From CBDBIG01 sp965205845 [NCBI: bacterium] (GTDB taxonomy: Bacteria; SAR324), in contig CBDBIG010000004.1 of assembly GCA_965205845.1 (NCBI GenBank), forward strand, positions 248,001 through 312,000: a DNA stretch of 64,000 bases, read 5' to 3'. Shown piece after piece: positions 18,148-27,316 of the stretch; position 1 is the stretch's first letter; every line of letters begins with the position of its first letter. The notes beneath the pieces are model-generated. The model was not told the DNA's origin. It did not search any database and saw only the letters and a list, made by a program, of their open reading frames with translations. The position numbers were made by a program, and so were the translations under genes.

Positions 18148-18447
18148 ATGCCTGCAATTATTGAAATCCCTTCCGCATTGCAACGTTTTACCAACAGCCA
18201 TGCGCAGTTTAACGCCCCAGGAAGCAATGTGGGCGAGGCCATGAATGCCTTAATTAATGCCCATGGCGAACTCAAACAGCATTTGTTTGATGAGCAGGGT
18301 AATTTACGCAGTTTTATCAACATTTATGTGAATGATGAGGATATCCGGGCCAAAGGCTTGATGGAAGCCAAATTGAACGAAGGCGATTCCATTCAAATTG
18401 TACCTTCCATTGCGGGTGGCAACGCAATGCCTTCAGCGACCCATTGA
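18148..18447 (+). CDS. cysO: ubiquitin-like sulfur-carrier protein (MoaD/ThiS/CysO type) with residues beyond Gly-Gly
   Basis: 99 residues with a beta-grasp fold pattern. The conserved YVND segment (about 60-63) and GDSIQIVPSIAGG lead to the Gly-Gly (90-91) that is thiocarboxylated in this family. Unlike mature carriers, it continues for eight residues (NAMPSATH) before TGA, so a protease (for example a JAMM/Mec+ enzyme) would have to expose the diglycine. Context with CysM and a cysteine desulfurase argues for cysteine synthesis rather than molybdopterin or thiamine. ATG 18148 is preceded by AAAAGGAC. The symbol is assigned by analogy. Confidence 0.8.
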   Translation: MPAIIEIPSALQRFTNSHAQFNAPGSNVGEAMNALINAHGELKQHLFDEQGNLRSFINIYVNDEDIRAKGLMEAKLNEGDSIQIVPSIAGGNAMPSATH

Positions 18448-19035
18448 GAATGGGTCTGGCTTGGCGATTGTATTAGGATTCCCATGCGATGTTTGCGACA
18501 GCGGATGCGGGTTTTCATGTTTTCTCATGGACAACCATAAAGCGTTGGTAGTACAATCTGACGAGGTGCCCATAAAAAGCAGAACAAAAAAATGGGTAGC
18601 GAAAAAATTTACTGATTTATGTTTTTAGAAAACGAATGTCACCACCTGCCCAGGTGACGACATTGCCTCATAGCGCAAAAGGGAGATTCACAGTACACCG
18701 TAACAACATCCCCGTATTTCTTGAGCCGCTAAAAATGGCATTAGAGGTACATAAAGGTATGTTTGGTAAGCAAATTGCTATGCTTAGTGTGTAGTTAAGT
18801 GAACGCTGCTCGTTCTTATCAACATTAAGGACGGGCACCCTTTGTAAAAGAACCTCAAGGACTGAGCGGGTTAAATAGGAAAACGAAGCAAACGATAGTG
18901 CCATGCTGAATCGGTTGAGCCGTCATGTGCGCACAGGTGTCTGTTTTTTTGAAAAAGGACCTATTCCCTACAATGAGAGGTTGTTTTAAAAGGGTATGAT
19001 TATAGGATACCCAGTGTTTTTGAGTAGGTGGGATT
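18448..19035. other. intergenic region, no gene recognised
   Basis: Only short frames without ribosome binding sites on either strand. The last part probably contains the promoter of the metallo-hydrolase gene. Confidence 0.5.
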
Positions 19036-20430
19036 TTGGCAAAATCAGCAGATTTAATCGAACGATTTACAATTGTGGAAGGGGTACACTTGTTGTGTAC
19101 ACCTCGGGGCAATGTACTTTTTGGCTGTCCGCCAGAAATTCTAAAGCGGCTTTTGCCTATGCATCTGCCCATGCCTGATGTAATTGTGTTGCCCCAGCGA
19201 CTCTACAGCCACCATTCAACGCATGCATCGCTCGAGTTTCCCTTATACCATTTTTTGTTTGTGCAGCGTGGTCTCGAACGCAAGCGGCATTTTCAAGTAA
19301 TCGCACAAGCGCATCACTGTGAATCTTTAGAGCAGATGTTGCGCGTAACCTTGGTGGGCCCGAATGAGGAGGAGATGACCGGCGTTGGTTGCGACCCTCA
19401 GTTGGCCCAAGAGATCTATCAAGAAACCTCTTCCCTCGCGCTTAAAAACTCCGACAAAGGCGGCAGACCTTTTTTGGTGGATGAAATTGTACACTTTAAG
19501 TCCACCGAAAAGGGAGGTGTGGTCGAGGTTTATCCGGCCACGCACAACAAACCCGCGCTGATGCTTGAAAACCTAGGCGAGTGCCAGTATCGCTTAAATT
19601 ACGGCGAAGATGCCACTGAGGTGGATGTCACGATTACACAGGAAATTTCTCCAAGTTATCCCTTAAATCATAGGCCTTTTAAAAAAGAAAAAGGTAAATT
19701 CACCATGGCAGTACTGGGACGTAGCAATGGCTTCGACCCCAAAGATCCAGCCAACGGTTACCTATTTAATATTGATGGTAAGTTTCTGCTTTGGGATTCC
19801 CCCGCCTACTTGCACCACCATTTGAGAAACTTGCAAGTCGACCCCAAGGACATCGACGCGCTAATCGTCTCCCACGTGCATGAAGACCACTTGGACGTAC
19901 AGGAGAGTTTGAGGGAGACCCCCTTCGATTTGTATACGACACCTGAAATTTACTACAGCATTTTGATTAAACTCATGGCGGTGCATGGGTACACCATGGA
20001 GCAAGCTAAGGCATGCTATAACTGGCGCCCGCTTAAAGCTGAAACAGACACCAAGGTGCTGGGAGCAGAATGTTTTACCTTTCATGCCATTCACGCCATT
20101 CCTGCACTGGGGTGTCGCTTACGGGTGAAAATTGGTCGGCAAGAATCTCTCATCCATATCTCTGGCGATCATGTCTCGAAAGACGTGATGAAAAGCATGA
20201 TGCACAATAAAGGGCTTTCTAAACGGCGCTATCGTTTTTTTCAAGAGCTGGTTACAGGGGATGAAGATATGATGATTATGGACGCTGGTGGTGGCATGAT
20301 TCACGGCGATTACCGTGACTACCTAACCATTCATGCACCCATTGCCTACATGCATACGGGTCTTATTCAAGAAGATCTGCCCGAAAATAAGCATTTGATG
20401 CGTTCGGGGCAGGTGTACTCTTTTATTTAG
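19036..20430 (+). CDS. metallo-beta-lactamase-fold hydrolase (464 aa), substrate unknown
   Basis: The metal motif HVHEDH is at 280-285 (H280, H282, D284, H285), preceded by IDALIVS as usual in this fold. Additional ligand candidates are SGDH and MDAGGG in the C-terminal third. The N-terminal about 230 residues contain no motif I recognise but keep a mixed alpha/beta pattern, so this may be a two-domain protein. No signal peptide, so cytosolic. The start is probably TTG 19036, with an AGGTGGGA-like ribosome binding site just before it. It stands alone. Confidence 0.8.
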   Translation: MAKSADLIERFTIVEGVHLLCTPRGNVLFGCPPEILKRLLPMHLPMPDVIVLPQRLYSHHSTHASLEFPLYHFLFVQRGLERKRHFQVIAQAHHCESLEQMLRVTLVGPNEEEMTGVGCDPQLAQEIYQETSSLALKNSDKGGRPFLVDEIVHFKSTEKGGVVEVYPATHNKPALMLENLGECQYRLNYGEDATEVDVTITQEISPSYPLNHRPFKKEKGKFTMAVLGRSNGFDPKDPANGYLFNIDGKFLLWDSPAYLHHHLRNLQVDPKDIDALIVSHVHEDHLDVQESLRETPFDLYTTPEIYYSILIKLMAVHGYTMEQAKACYNWRPLKAETDTKVLGAECFTFHAIHAIPALGCRLRVKIGRQESLIHISGDHVSKDVMKSMMHNKGLSKRRYRFFQELVTGDEDMMIMDAGGGMIHGDYRDYLTIHAPIAYMHTGLIQEDLPENKHLMRSGQVYSFI

Positions 20431-20509
20431 CCCTTTTTGTGGCTTTTTCAGACCAGCAGAAAATAGCTGCCTTTTGCGGTAGTACACTCTAGCATTACCC
20501 AAGTACGCG

Positions 20510-21044
20510 CTACTCGTTTTTGGTAGTGGGTTTTTTTTGCGTGTTCAAAAGCGATTCTAGCAAAGGGCTGCCCATTGCCGCGGCGACGCTCACATCTCCT
20601 ACCCATGCCTGACCTAGGTAGATTGCATAAACCGCTATCCCCAAAACCGACAAACACAAAATAAACATCAACCAACTATTTTTGCCGGCCTCTTTCAGAC
20701 GATGCTTGGGATTAACGATCTTAGCATCATTGAGTTTGGTTACTTCGGTGTGGCGGTGTAGACTCCCATCCAATGCATTTTGAATCATTTTCTCTGCACT
20801 GCCAGGCACAACTTTAGCGTACCCGGCCAGAATGCTTGGGTGTGGAAGAGGACCCTCAAAAGAAAGTGTGCTCGGCGGTAACTTATGCAGTTAACTTTGC
20901 CAATACTTCTGGGCGCACCCCGCCGGCGTTTCCCGCCAAAAGTTCCAGCAATGCTTTCTCTTCAGCAGACACATCTTCTGGTGTAGGCGTAGGGGTAGCG
21001 CTCTGGGCTGGTTTGCTGGGTTTACGTGTCTTCTTTGCTGGCAT
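20510..21044 (-). pseudogene. DUF2335-type membrane protein gene split by a +1 frame change
   Basis: Two frames together make a normal-looking DUF2335 protein. The first (20883-21044, 53 aa) is a Lys/Pro-rich N-terminus and helix ending at TAA. The second (open from 20890 to 20510) has no ATG/GTG/TTG before 20809. It carries the family signature EGPLPHPSILAGYAKVVPG, then a charged helix and two hydrophobic segments (WLMFILCLSVLGIAVYA; VSVAAAMGSPLL). Skipping one base near 20891 joins them. DUF2335 proteins are typical of phage or accessory islands. This may be an inactivated gene, a programmed frameshift or a sequencing error. Confidence 0.55.
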
Positions 21045-21156
21045 GGCCAATCGCCTCGGCTGGAATCACAGACCACAGGTCGGCACCAATGTTCTCCCAG
21101 TCGAGTCGCAAGCGAAGAGCATCTAACAGCATGGCCTCGAGGTTATTTTTTGGCAT
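21022..21156 (-). CDS. small protein (44 aa) in the DUF2335 cassette
   Basis: The frame reads as a plausible helical peptide (LEAMLLDALRLRLDW, then LWSVIPAEAIG). Its start overlaps the stop of the upstream 34-aa frame, and its end overlaps the start of the DUF2335 N-terminal frame, a chain typical of translationally coupled phage genes. Family unknown. Confidence 0.4.
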   Translation of the reverse strand: MPKNNLEAMLLDALRLRLDWENIGADLWSVIPAEAIGHASKEDT

Positions 21157-21247
21157 GGGCTCGAGCGTGCCTTGCGTACATTTCGGCAATAGACAACTGG
21201 GCACGCTTTTTGGTTGAAAGCCGGGCACGTTGCTTTACAGAGAGCAT
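21143..21247 (-). CDS. small basic peptide (34 aa) heading the DUF2335 cassette
   Basis: ATG at 21247; the product is rich in Lys, Arg and Ala (KQRARLSTKKRAQLS). It overlaps the following 44-aa frame by 14 bp. No homology recognised. Support is mainly the overlapping-gene arrangement. Confidence 0.35.
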   Translation of the reverse strand: MLSVKQRARLSTKKRAQLSIAEMYARHARAHAKK

Positions 21248-21648
21248 ATCCTAGTTTGTTTCTAGTTTAACGGTGTTTACATGCATTATTCAAGAGGGAG
21301 TTTAAAGCACATCCAACGAGGAGGCTATCTGCAACCTCTTAAAAAACCAATCTTTCGTTAGGTTAAATTACAAATTATAAGTCGTGAACGTGGTTTAAAT
21401 TAAAATCGATACACAGTCAACCAAAAGATGCTGCAGCCACCTTAGCTTTAATATGAAATGTAAACTGTAATGTAAAGCCAAAGGCAACATGCGCTAGAGG
21501 GCTTCTGTGTTGAAAACAAAGCATAACCTTAACGCCATTTTATAGGCATGGACCACGCAACATACATGCAGCATTTTTACCTGACGGAGGGACGGCAAAA
21601 ACATAGCCAATGCGTTGCGAGGTTTGAGCACACATGGCCCAGAGCCCC
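21248..21648. other. AT-rich intergenic region downstream of pdhC
   Basis: No gene seen. The stretch separates pdhC from the decayed DUF2335 cassette and is clearly more A/T-rich than its neighbours (about 21330-21480). Confidence 0.5.
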
Positions 21649-22929
21649 TTATAGCAAAATGGCTGTGGGGTTTTGGAGGAGCTGCGTTAACGTACCAAGG
21701 AAAGTCGCAGCCGCCACCCCATCTACCACGCGATGATCCGAGGAAAGGGTAATGTTCATGGTTTTACCCACGGCCAAGTTGCCGTTATCCACCACGGGTT
21801 CTTCCACCATTCCGCTGACTGCCAGAATACATACCTGGGGGGTGTTGATAATGGCGTTAAACTCATGAATGCCATACATGCCCAAATTGGAGATGGTAAA
21901 ACCACCACCTTGGTATTCTTCGGGCTGCAGTTTTTTATCGCGAGCACGCCCTGCCAAATCGCGCATTTCTTTTGAGATAGCCAACAAGCCTTTCCTATCG
22001 GCATGGTGAATAACGGGGGTAATCAGGCCGTCATCTATGCCCACGGCCACGGCAATATCCACGCTGTTTAAGTAGCGAACACTGTCCCCCAAAAATTGGC
22101 AGTTAATGTTTGGGTGTAAGCGTAGTGCAGTGGCACAGGCTTTGATCAGCAGGTCGTTGATCGACACTTTCATGTCGGGAAAATCTTGCTTTATGCGCCC
22201 ACGGGCGGCAAGTAAGGCTTCCATACGTACTTTGCTACGTGCCTGAAAATGCGGTGTGGTGGTTTTGGATTCGAACATTTTCTTGGCAATCGAGCGACGC
22301 ATCATGTTCATGGGCTCATCGCGATAGGCCTCGCCTTGAAATGCGATGCTTTGTGCGGGCATGCCCACGCCGTTGCTGCTGGCAGGGGCTGCCTCAACAT
22401 CGGCTGCCACAATTCTACCCTTAGGGCCACTGCCATTGAGGCCACGCGGATCAATCCCTTTTTCTGCCGCCAATTTTTTGGCATAGGGCGAAATACGCAC
22501 GCGCTCATCTGCCCCCAGTACTGGTAAGGATCCTGGGGTGGGCACGGCGGTTGGTGCTGGTGCTGGGGTGGGCACAGCGGTTGGTGCTGGTGCTGGGGTG
22601 GGCACGGCGGTTACTGCTGCTTTAGGTGCGGTTGGTGCGGTGGTTGCCCCGCTCTTGGCTTGGGCGAGGATTTCCGTAATATCCTCGTCCATGGATTCAG
22701 CCAAAATGGCCAGCACTTCGCCCACTTTAAGTTCTTGCCCCACCTCAACCAGCAAAGCGCGCACATAGCCCTCATCGGCCAATTCGTATTCCATCAGCGC
22801 CTTATCGGTTTCAATTTCGGCGAATAACTCGCCGATGTCAGCGTGCTCGCCCACCCGTTTGGTTAAGGCTGAAATAACCCCGCTTTCCATGGTGGGGCTA
22901 AGGCTGGGCATGGTAAGTAAAATGGCCAT
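21649..22929 (-). CDS. pdhC: pyruvate dehydrogenase E2, dihydrolipoamide acetyltransferase
   Basis: Core acetyltransferase of the pyruvate dehydrogenase complex. 426 residues. One lipoyl domain (about 1-78) has the lipoylated K43 in EIETDKALME. An Ala/Pro/Thr hinge (about 100-135) is built of the repeat TAVPTPAPAP. The peripheral subunit-binding domain is at about 143-180 (RISPYAKKLAAEKGID). The catalytic domain ends with DHRVVDG (H399, D403). GAGGAT lies 6 nt before ATG. It is on the same strand as pdhB, with a small membrane-protein gene between. Confidence 0.96.
   Translation of the reverse strand: MAILLTMPSLSPTMESGVISALTKRVGEHADIGELFAEIETDKALMEYELADEGYVRALLVEVGQELKVGEVLAILAESMDEDITEILAQAKSGATTAPTAPKAAVTAVPTPAPAPTAVPTPAPAPTAVPTPGSLPVLGADERVRISPYAKKLAAEKGIDPRGLNGSGPKGRIVAADVEAAPASSNGVGMPAQSIAFQGEAYRDEPMNMMRRSIAKKMFESKTTTPHFQARSKVRMEALLAARGRIKQDFPDMKVSINDLLIKACATALRLHPNINCQFLGDSVRYLNSVDIAVAVGIDDGLITPVIHHADRKGLLAISKEMRDLAGRARDKKLQPEEYQGGGFTISNLGMYGIHEFNAIINTPQVCILAVSGMVEEPVVDNGNLAVGKTMNITLSSDHRVVDGVAAATFLGTLTQLLQNPTAILL
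22538..22620. repeat. 30-bp in-frame repeat encoding the E2 hinge
   Basis: Nearly three copies of a unit reading TAVPTPAPAP on the minus strand. A normal kind of linker variation in E2 proteins. Confidence 0.85.
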
Positions 22930-23010
22930 GGGGCAATCCTCGGTTTTTGTTGAACGGATGAAACTAAACAGGGTGTGAAAATATGGCCAATGGGTGGAAT
23001 GCAGTATGGA

Positions 23011-23400
23011 TTAGGTTTTGGCGAGCAACACAGCAATGTTGCCAAAAATGCCCACCACGGCCGCCACCGCGGTAATCAGTAATGCAAAATTGCGACTTTC
23101 TAATTTTTCGATCCGCCTTTCGAGACGATCAAAACCTTCTCGCATGTTCTGATCCGTACCGCTTATCCGCCCTTGCATGCGCTGCTCGACACCATTGATG
23201 CTTTCGCGGATGGCACGTACCTCGCCAGTGAGTTCTCCAATTTTCTCGCCGATGGCACCAAAATCGACAGATGCGGGTGGATTCGCACCAGCACCCGTGC
23301 GTTCAACGGACATCATGTGTGTAGCCGCCTCATGGTGTAGCCGTTGTAATCCCTTAAGTGCTTCTGGAGGAATGTTTTCTGGGGTATCTTTTTCAGTCAT
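23011..23400 (-). CDS. coiled-coil protein with C-terminal membrane anchor, between pdhB and pdhC
   Basis: 129 residues. Residues about 50-105 form a coiled coil (IGEKIGELTGEVRAIRES, then a DRLERRIEKLESRN stretch). Residues about 106-126 are a single transmembrane helix (FALLITAVAAVVGIFGNIAVLL). The layout resembles XhlA/haemolysin-type phage proteins and DUF1640-like tail-anchored proteins. AAGGA lies 10 nt before ATG. It is embedded in the PDH gene run in the same direction, so it is presumably co-transcribed. Function unknown; an anchoring role for the complex would be speculation. Confidence 0.7.
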   Translation of the reverse strand: MTEKDTPENIPPEALKGLQRLHHEAATHMMSVERTGAGANPPASVDFGAIGEKIGELTGEVRAIRESINGVEQRMQGRISGTDQNMREGFDRLERRIEKLESRNFALLITAVAAVVGIFGNIAVLLAKT

Positions 23401-23597
23401 CTCTCACGTTTCCTTAAATCCTTATCGGTCGGTGCGAAGAAGCAAAGATGAGATTAAAGCGATTTGGATACAAAGTGCAACGGCACGCTGTCAAGTGCCG
23501 TCGATTTAGCGCAAGAGGCTCGTCGTTTTTAAATATCTCGACCACGTTTTGGGCATTTTGCACAGGCAAAAGGCTTGCTGTTGAGGGATGCTGGCCG

Positions 23598-24587
23598 TTA
23601 ATTGCGATAAAGCACCGTTTTTGCAGCCTTGATCACATCGGTTATGCTGGGAATGCTGGCTTCTTCAAGGTTTTTGGCATAGGGCAGTGGGTTTTCGCTG
23701 TGGGTGACGCGCACAACCGGCGCATCCAAATCATCAAAGCAATGGGTGTAGATTTGGTCGGCAATTTCGGCACCCACGCCCGCAAAGCGGTTGCCCTCTT
23801 CAACAATCACGGCGCGGTGGGTTTTGCGTACCGAGCGCGCGATGGTCTCAATATCTAACGGCTTAATGCTACGTGGGTCAACCAATTCGACTGCAATGTT
23901 TTCTTTTAAAAAAGCATCACACCCTTTGTGGAGTAAATGGTTATGGCGACTGTGGGCAACGATGGTCACATCGCTACCCTCGCGTCGTACGGCTGCCTTG
24001 CCAAAGGGAATCATCTCATCCACATCATCAGAGACCTCACCCGTTTCGGCATAAAGCAATTCGTTTTCCATAAAAATTACGGGATTGTTATCACGAATGG
24101 CGGTTTTAAGCAGGCCTTTGGCATCGGCAGGAGTCGAAGGCATAATCACCTTGAGACCAGGCACATTGGCATACATGCTCTCAAGGCAGTTCGAATGCTG
24201 GGAAGAGACCCTTGCAGCAGGCCCAGAAGGCCCCCGAAACACGATGGGTACAGGAAACTGCCCGCCCGACATGTACAGTATTTTGGCGGCATTCGAAATG
24301 ATTTGATCTATGGCCACCAGGGAAAAATTAAAGGTCATAAATTCAATAATAGGGCGCAGACCCACCATTGCTGCTCCCACCCCAAGGCCGCTAAAGCCTA
24401 GTTCGCTAATGGGGGTATCAACAATGCGCTTTGGCCCAAAGTGCTCGAGCATGCCTTGGCTTACTTTATACGCACCGTTGTATTGTGCCACTTCTTCACC
24501 CATTAGAAACACGCTCTCATCGCGTGTCATCTCTTCGCTCATGGCATGGTTTAATGCTTCACGCATGGTAATGGTTTGCATGCCCAT
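23598..24587 (-). CDS. pdhB: pyruvate dehydrogenase E1 component, beta subunit
   Basis: Forms with E1-alpha the thiamine-diphosphate enzyme that decarboxylates pyruvate. 329 residues. EEVAQYNGAYKVSQGM, the DTPISELGFSGLGVGAAM block carrying the catalytic Glu, HSNCLESMYANVPGLKV and the transketolase C-terminal domain with RVTHSENPLPYAKNLEE are all present. AAAGGAGT precedes the ATG with good spacing. The usual upstream pdhA is absent: 1.1 kb without a gene precedes it. Confidence 0.96.
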   Translation of the reverse strand: MGMQTITMREALNHAMSEEMTRDESVFLMGEEVAQYNGAYKVSQGMLEHFGPKRIVDTPISELGFSGLGVGAAMVGLRPIIEFMTFNFSLVAIDQIISNAAKILYMSGGQFPVPIVFRGPSGPAARVSSQHSNCLESMYANVPGLKVIMPSTPADAKGLLKTAIRDNNPVIFMENELLYAETGEVSDDVDEMIPFGKAAVRREGSDVTIVAHSRHNHLLHKGCDAFLKENIAVELVDPRSIKPLDIETIARSVRKTHRAVIVEEGNRFAGVGAEIADQIYTHCFDDLDAPVVRVTHSENPLPYAKNLEEASIPSITDVIKAAKTVLYRN

Positions 24588-25746
24588 GGCTTTACTCCTT
24601 TACTTGGTCTAACGAAGGCAATCGTGCCGATAAAGGTTCACGAGAGGGTCCTTCAAGGCACCCCCCATCATAGCCCATTTCCCATTAGAATAAAGGGTTA
24701 AAATCGCCCGAGATGTATTTTTAAGCCTTTCACGGCATGTCCCTCAGGGTTTTTTGCTGTGCTTTTACCCTCGAGTATGGATATTTTTGTGCCCGCGGAT
24801 GATTCCCTCGTTTTATTTTGAACGCTCATCCTCACCCCAAGGTGGTAGCATCCAATCAAGATACGATAGAAGTACTATTTCAAGCCATTGACAGCCTGAA
24901 ATGAATGCCCCCAATCCTTTTTAACCTAATCAAAGTGCCACATGTTATTTACCCATTGAAATGGATGTGTGAGGCACGGGGCAGTTCAACCGTAGCCCAA
25001 AGAACGATTATATAAACATTGAACAGGCAGTCTATGCACCCTTTTTAGCTTTGCAGAACGGGGATCTTGCCACCAATGCCTCAAGGCTTTAAAAGGCACA
25101 CTGCAAAAACTCGATTTCGGGCTCCTCCGCAAAGGAGATCACCAGCCCCACCGATGCCCTTGCCTCCAGCCAAGGTGTGGACCTGTATTTCACGGCGTCT
25201 ATAGTTTACGTGCCTTTGCTTGGAGAAACGGCAACTAACCCGACCGGCAGGCAAATTGGCGGGCCTAAAGGGCAAGTTTTTGCTCAGCCATCCATGGCAC
25301 ACTCAACACGCAAAAAACCTTTTACCTCGACCCGCACAAATACTAACATCAGCGCAAACACGGCCACCCACCGCAAAAGCGTGGTACAACTGCTTGATAG
25401 CCATTTAAAACCCCTAACCCAAAAACAGCCTCGCAAAGCAGATGAAGGGTGACAGCGATCCGCAAAAACGACCCAATAAAAACTTGAACCACAACTAAAA
25501 ATTTGAACCAAAACGAACCGTGTTAAATCGTGTAAACGAAAGTGACACAGCGGGTGAGCATCACTCCATAGGGGCTTTATCCCTCTCTAAGACGTGCTTT
25601 GCTAGGCAAGCCTCAAAAATTTTAAAGGCGCATGGCACAGGGTGTTATGTTGGCGGCACGTGTAACTTGCACTTTGTCCATCCATTACCTAACTGCTAGG
25701 CTAAGGTGCCAAAATCGCGCAGAGCCACCTTGGTTGTACGCACTCC
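24588..25746. other. 1.16-kb region without a recognisable gene
   Basis: This is where pdhA would be expected. No frame on either strand shows E1-alpha motifs (for example GDGA or the TPP-binding segment). The longest plus-strand frame (25177-25452) is Thr/Lys/Asn-rich and has no ribosome binding site. I cannot tell whether it holds decayed genes or is regulatory or non-coding DNA. Confidence 0.5.
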
Positions 25747-26907
25747 TCACAAAGCGGCTTTAATGGTTTGCGCAAACCACAGTACGGCTTGCCTATAGGG
25801 TTGGGGCTGTTTAAGGGTTTTATAGACCTCCAAACAGTTGTGACGCATTATTTTTTGGGCTTGGGGTGAATTGGCCAAATCCATAAAAGTACGGGTGATA
25901 TGAGGCGCAGTCATGTTTTCTTGTATCAACTCGGGAATAATCTCTTTGTTGGCCAAAATATTAAACAAGGCAACGTGGCGGATGTAGAGCATCCGGCGGA
26001 TGATAAACGCATTGAGCGCACCCAATTTATACACCACCAACATGGGCACCCCATGCATGGCCACTTGGGCTGTGGCACTGCCTGAGGTGCAAATAGCGAA
26101 ATCAAGCAAAGGAAGCAAGGGTAGAAATGCATTTTCGACGAGCAGCACGCGCCCTTTAGGCCCGTAGCGCGCAATCAATTTTTGGGCGTGCGTAACATCT
26201 AAATTAGATGACAAAGGGACCACAAAGCGCCCAGCAAAGCCCAGTTCGCTGATGTTTTTGGCCGCTTGCAGCATGTGGGGAAAACATTGCTTTATCTCCA
26301 ATGGGCGGCTACCTGGAATGAGCCCCACCACCGCACCCTTAGGTAGAGAATTTTGGATGTGGTTGCGTAACGCTGCCACCTCCCCCGCATCGGCTTGCAA
26401 ACTGGCCAAAGGGTGGCCAAAAAAACGCGCGTCGATCCCCGCATTTTTTAAGAGCGGCTCTTCAAACGGCAGCAACACCGCAATGCGCGTAATATACTTT
26501 GCAATGGTCTCAATGCGTTTTTTACGTGAAGCCCATACCTGTGGACAAGAATAAAATAAAATGGGGATGTTTAAGCCGTGGATTTGTTTAGCCAGCCTTA
26601 AATTAAAACCCGAATAGTCAATCAGCAACACGGCGTGTGGCTGATGGGCCTCTACCCAGCACCGCAAATAACGCAGCATTCGCTTTATTTTGCGATAGCG
26701 TAACAGGGCGTCAACAATGCCAATAATTTGCATGCTGGCAAAAGGTGCCAAGGGCATAAGTCCCGCTTCTTCCATCCCCTGCCCACCAATACCAGAGGCT
26801 TGTAGGTTAGGAAATATCTCGCGCAAATGGGTCAGCAATGCCTTACCGTGGGTATCCCCCGAAACCTCGCCTGCTATGACCAGCAAGCGCACGCCCTTGT
26901 CTGTCAT
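25747..26907 (-). CDS. lpxB: lipid-A-disaccharide synthase
   Basis: Condenses UDP-2,3-diacylglucosamine with lipid X to form the lipid A disaccharide on the inner membrane surface. 386 residues. The N-terminal VIAGEVSGDTHGKALL block, GIGGQGMEEAG, LIDYSGFNLRLAK, FYSCPQVWASRKKR, LPFEE, GLIPGSRPLEIKQ and CTSGSATAQVAMHGVPMLVVYK are all intact. The SD AAGGG lies 9 nt before ATG, in DNA belonging to the adjacent tandem array. No lpxA, lpxD or fabZ beside it. Confidence 0.96.
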   Translation of the reverse strand: MTDKGVRLLVIAGEVSGDTHGKALLTHLREIFPNLQASGIGGQGMEEAGLMPLAPFASMQIIGIVDALLRYRKIKRMLRYLRCWVEAHQPHAVLLIDYSGFNLRLAKQIHGLNIPILFYSCPQVWASRKKRIETIAKYITRIAVLLPFEEPLLKNAGIDARFFGHPLASLQADAGEVAALRNHIQNSLPKGAVVGLIPGSRPLEIKQCFPHMLQAAKNISELGFAGRFVVPLSSNLDVTHAQKLIARYGPKGRVLLVENAFLPLLPLLDFAICTSGSATAQVAMHGVPMLVVYKLGALNAFIIRRMLYIRHVALFNILANKEIIPELIQENMTAPHITRTFMDLANSPQAQKIMRHNCLEVYKTLKQPQPYRQAVLWFAQTIKAAL

Positions 26908-27246
26908 CGGTTTTTCCCTTGCTTAAAAAATGTGTGTTAGCCTGCCAATCGGCAGTTTTCCCTTGCTTCGAAAATGTGTGTTAGCCTGCCAATTGGCGGT
27001 TTTCCTTTGCTTCGAAAATGTGTGTTAGCCTGCCAATTGGCGGTTTTCCCTTGCTTAAAAAATGTGTGTTAGCCTGCCAATTGGCGGTTTTCCCTTGCTT
27101 CGAAAATGTGTGTTAGCCTGCCAATCGGCAGTTTTCCCTTGCTTAAAAAATGTGTGTTAGCCTGCCAATCGGCGGTTTTCCCTTGCTTAAAAAATGTGTG
27201 TTAGCCTGCCAATTGGCGGTTTTCCCTTGCTTAAAAAATGTGTGTT
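26908..27246. repeat. 44-bp tandem array, about 8 copies, abutting the lpxB start
   Basis: TGTGTGTTAG recurs at 26931, 26975, 27019, 27063, 27107, 27151, 27195 and 27239 (partial). Units vary between AATCGGC and AATTGGC and between TTAAAAAA and TTCGAAAA. Most contain a CCAATTGG or CCAATCGG palindrome-like core. Read on the minus strand, each unit carries the AGCAAGGGAAAA sequence that serves as the lpxB ribosome binding site in the copy next to the gene. Confidence 0.97.
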
Positions 27247-27316
27247 GCCCTCGTCAATCAACGCACACTGGAGATGGCTTCGACTCCCTTAGGGTAGGGT
27301 TTGCGACCGATCCAAA

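Noticed and set aside
25177-25452. 91-codon plus-strand frame in the gap upstream of pdhB
   Set aside because: Low-complexity Thr/Lys/Asn composition, no start signal; not a pdhA remnant as far as I can see.
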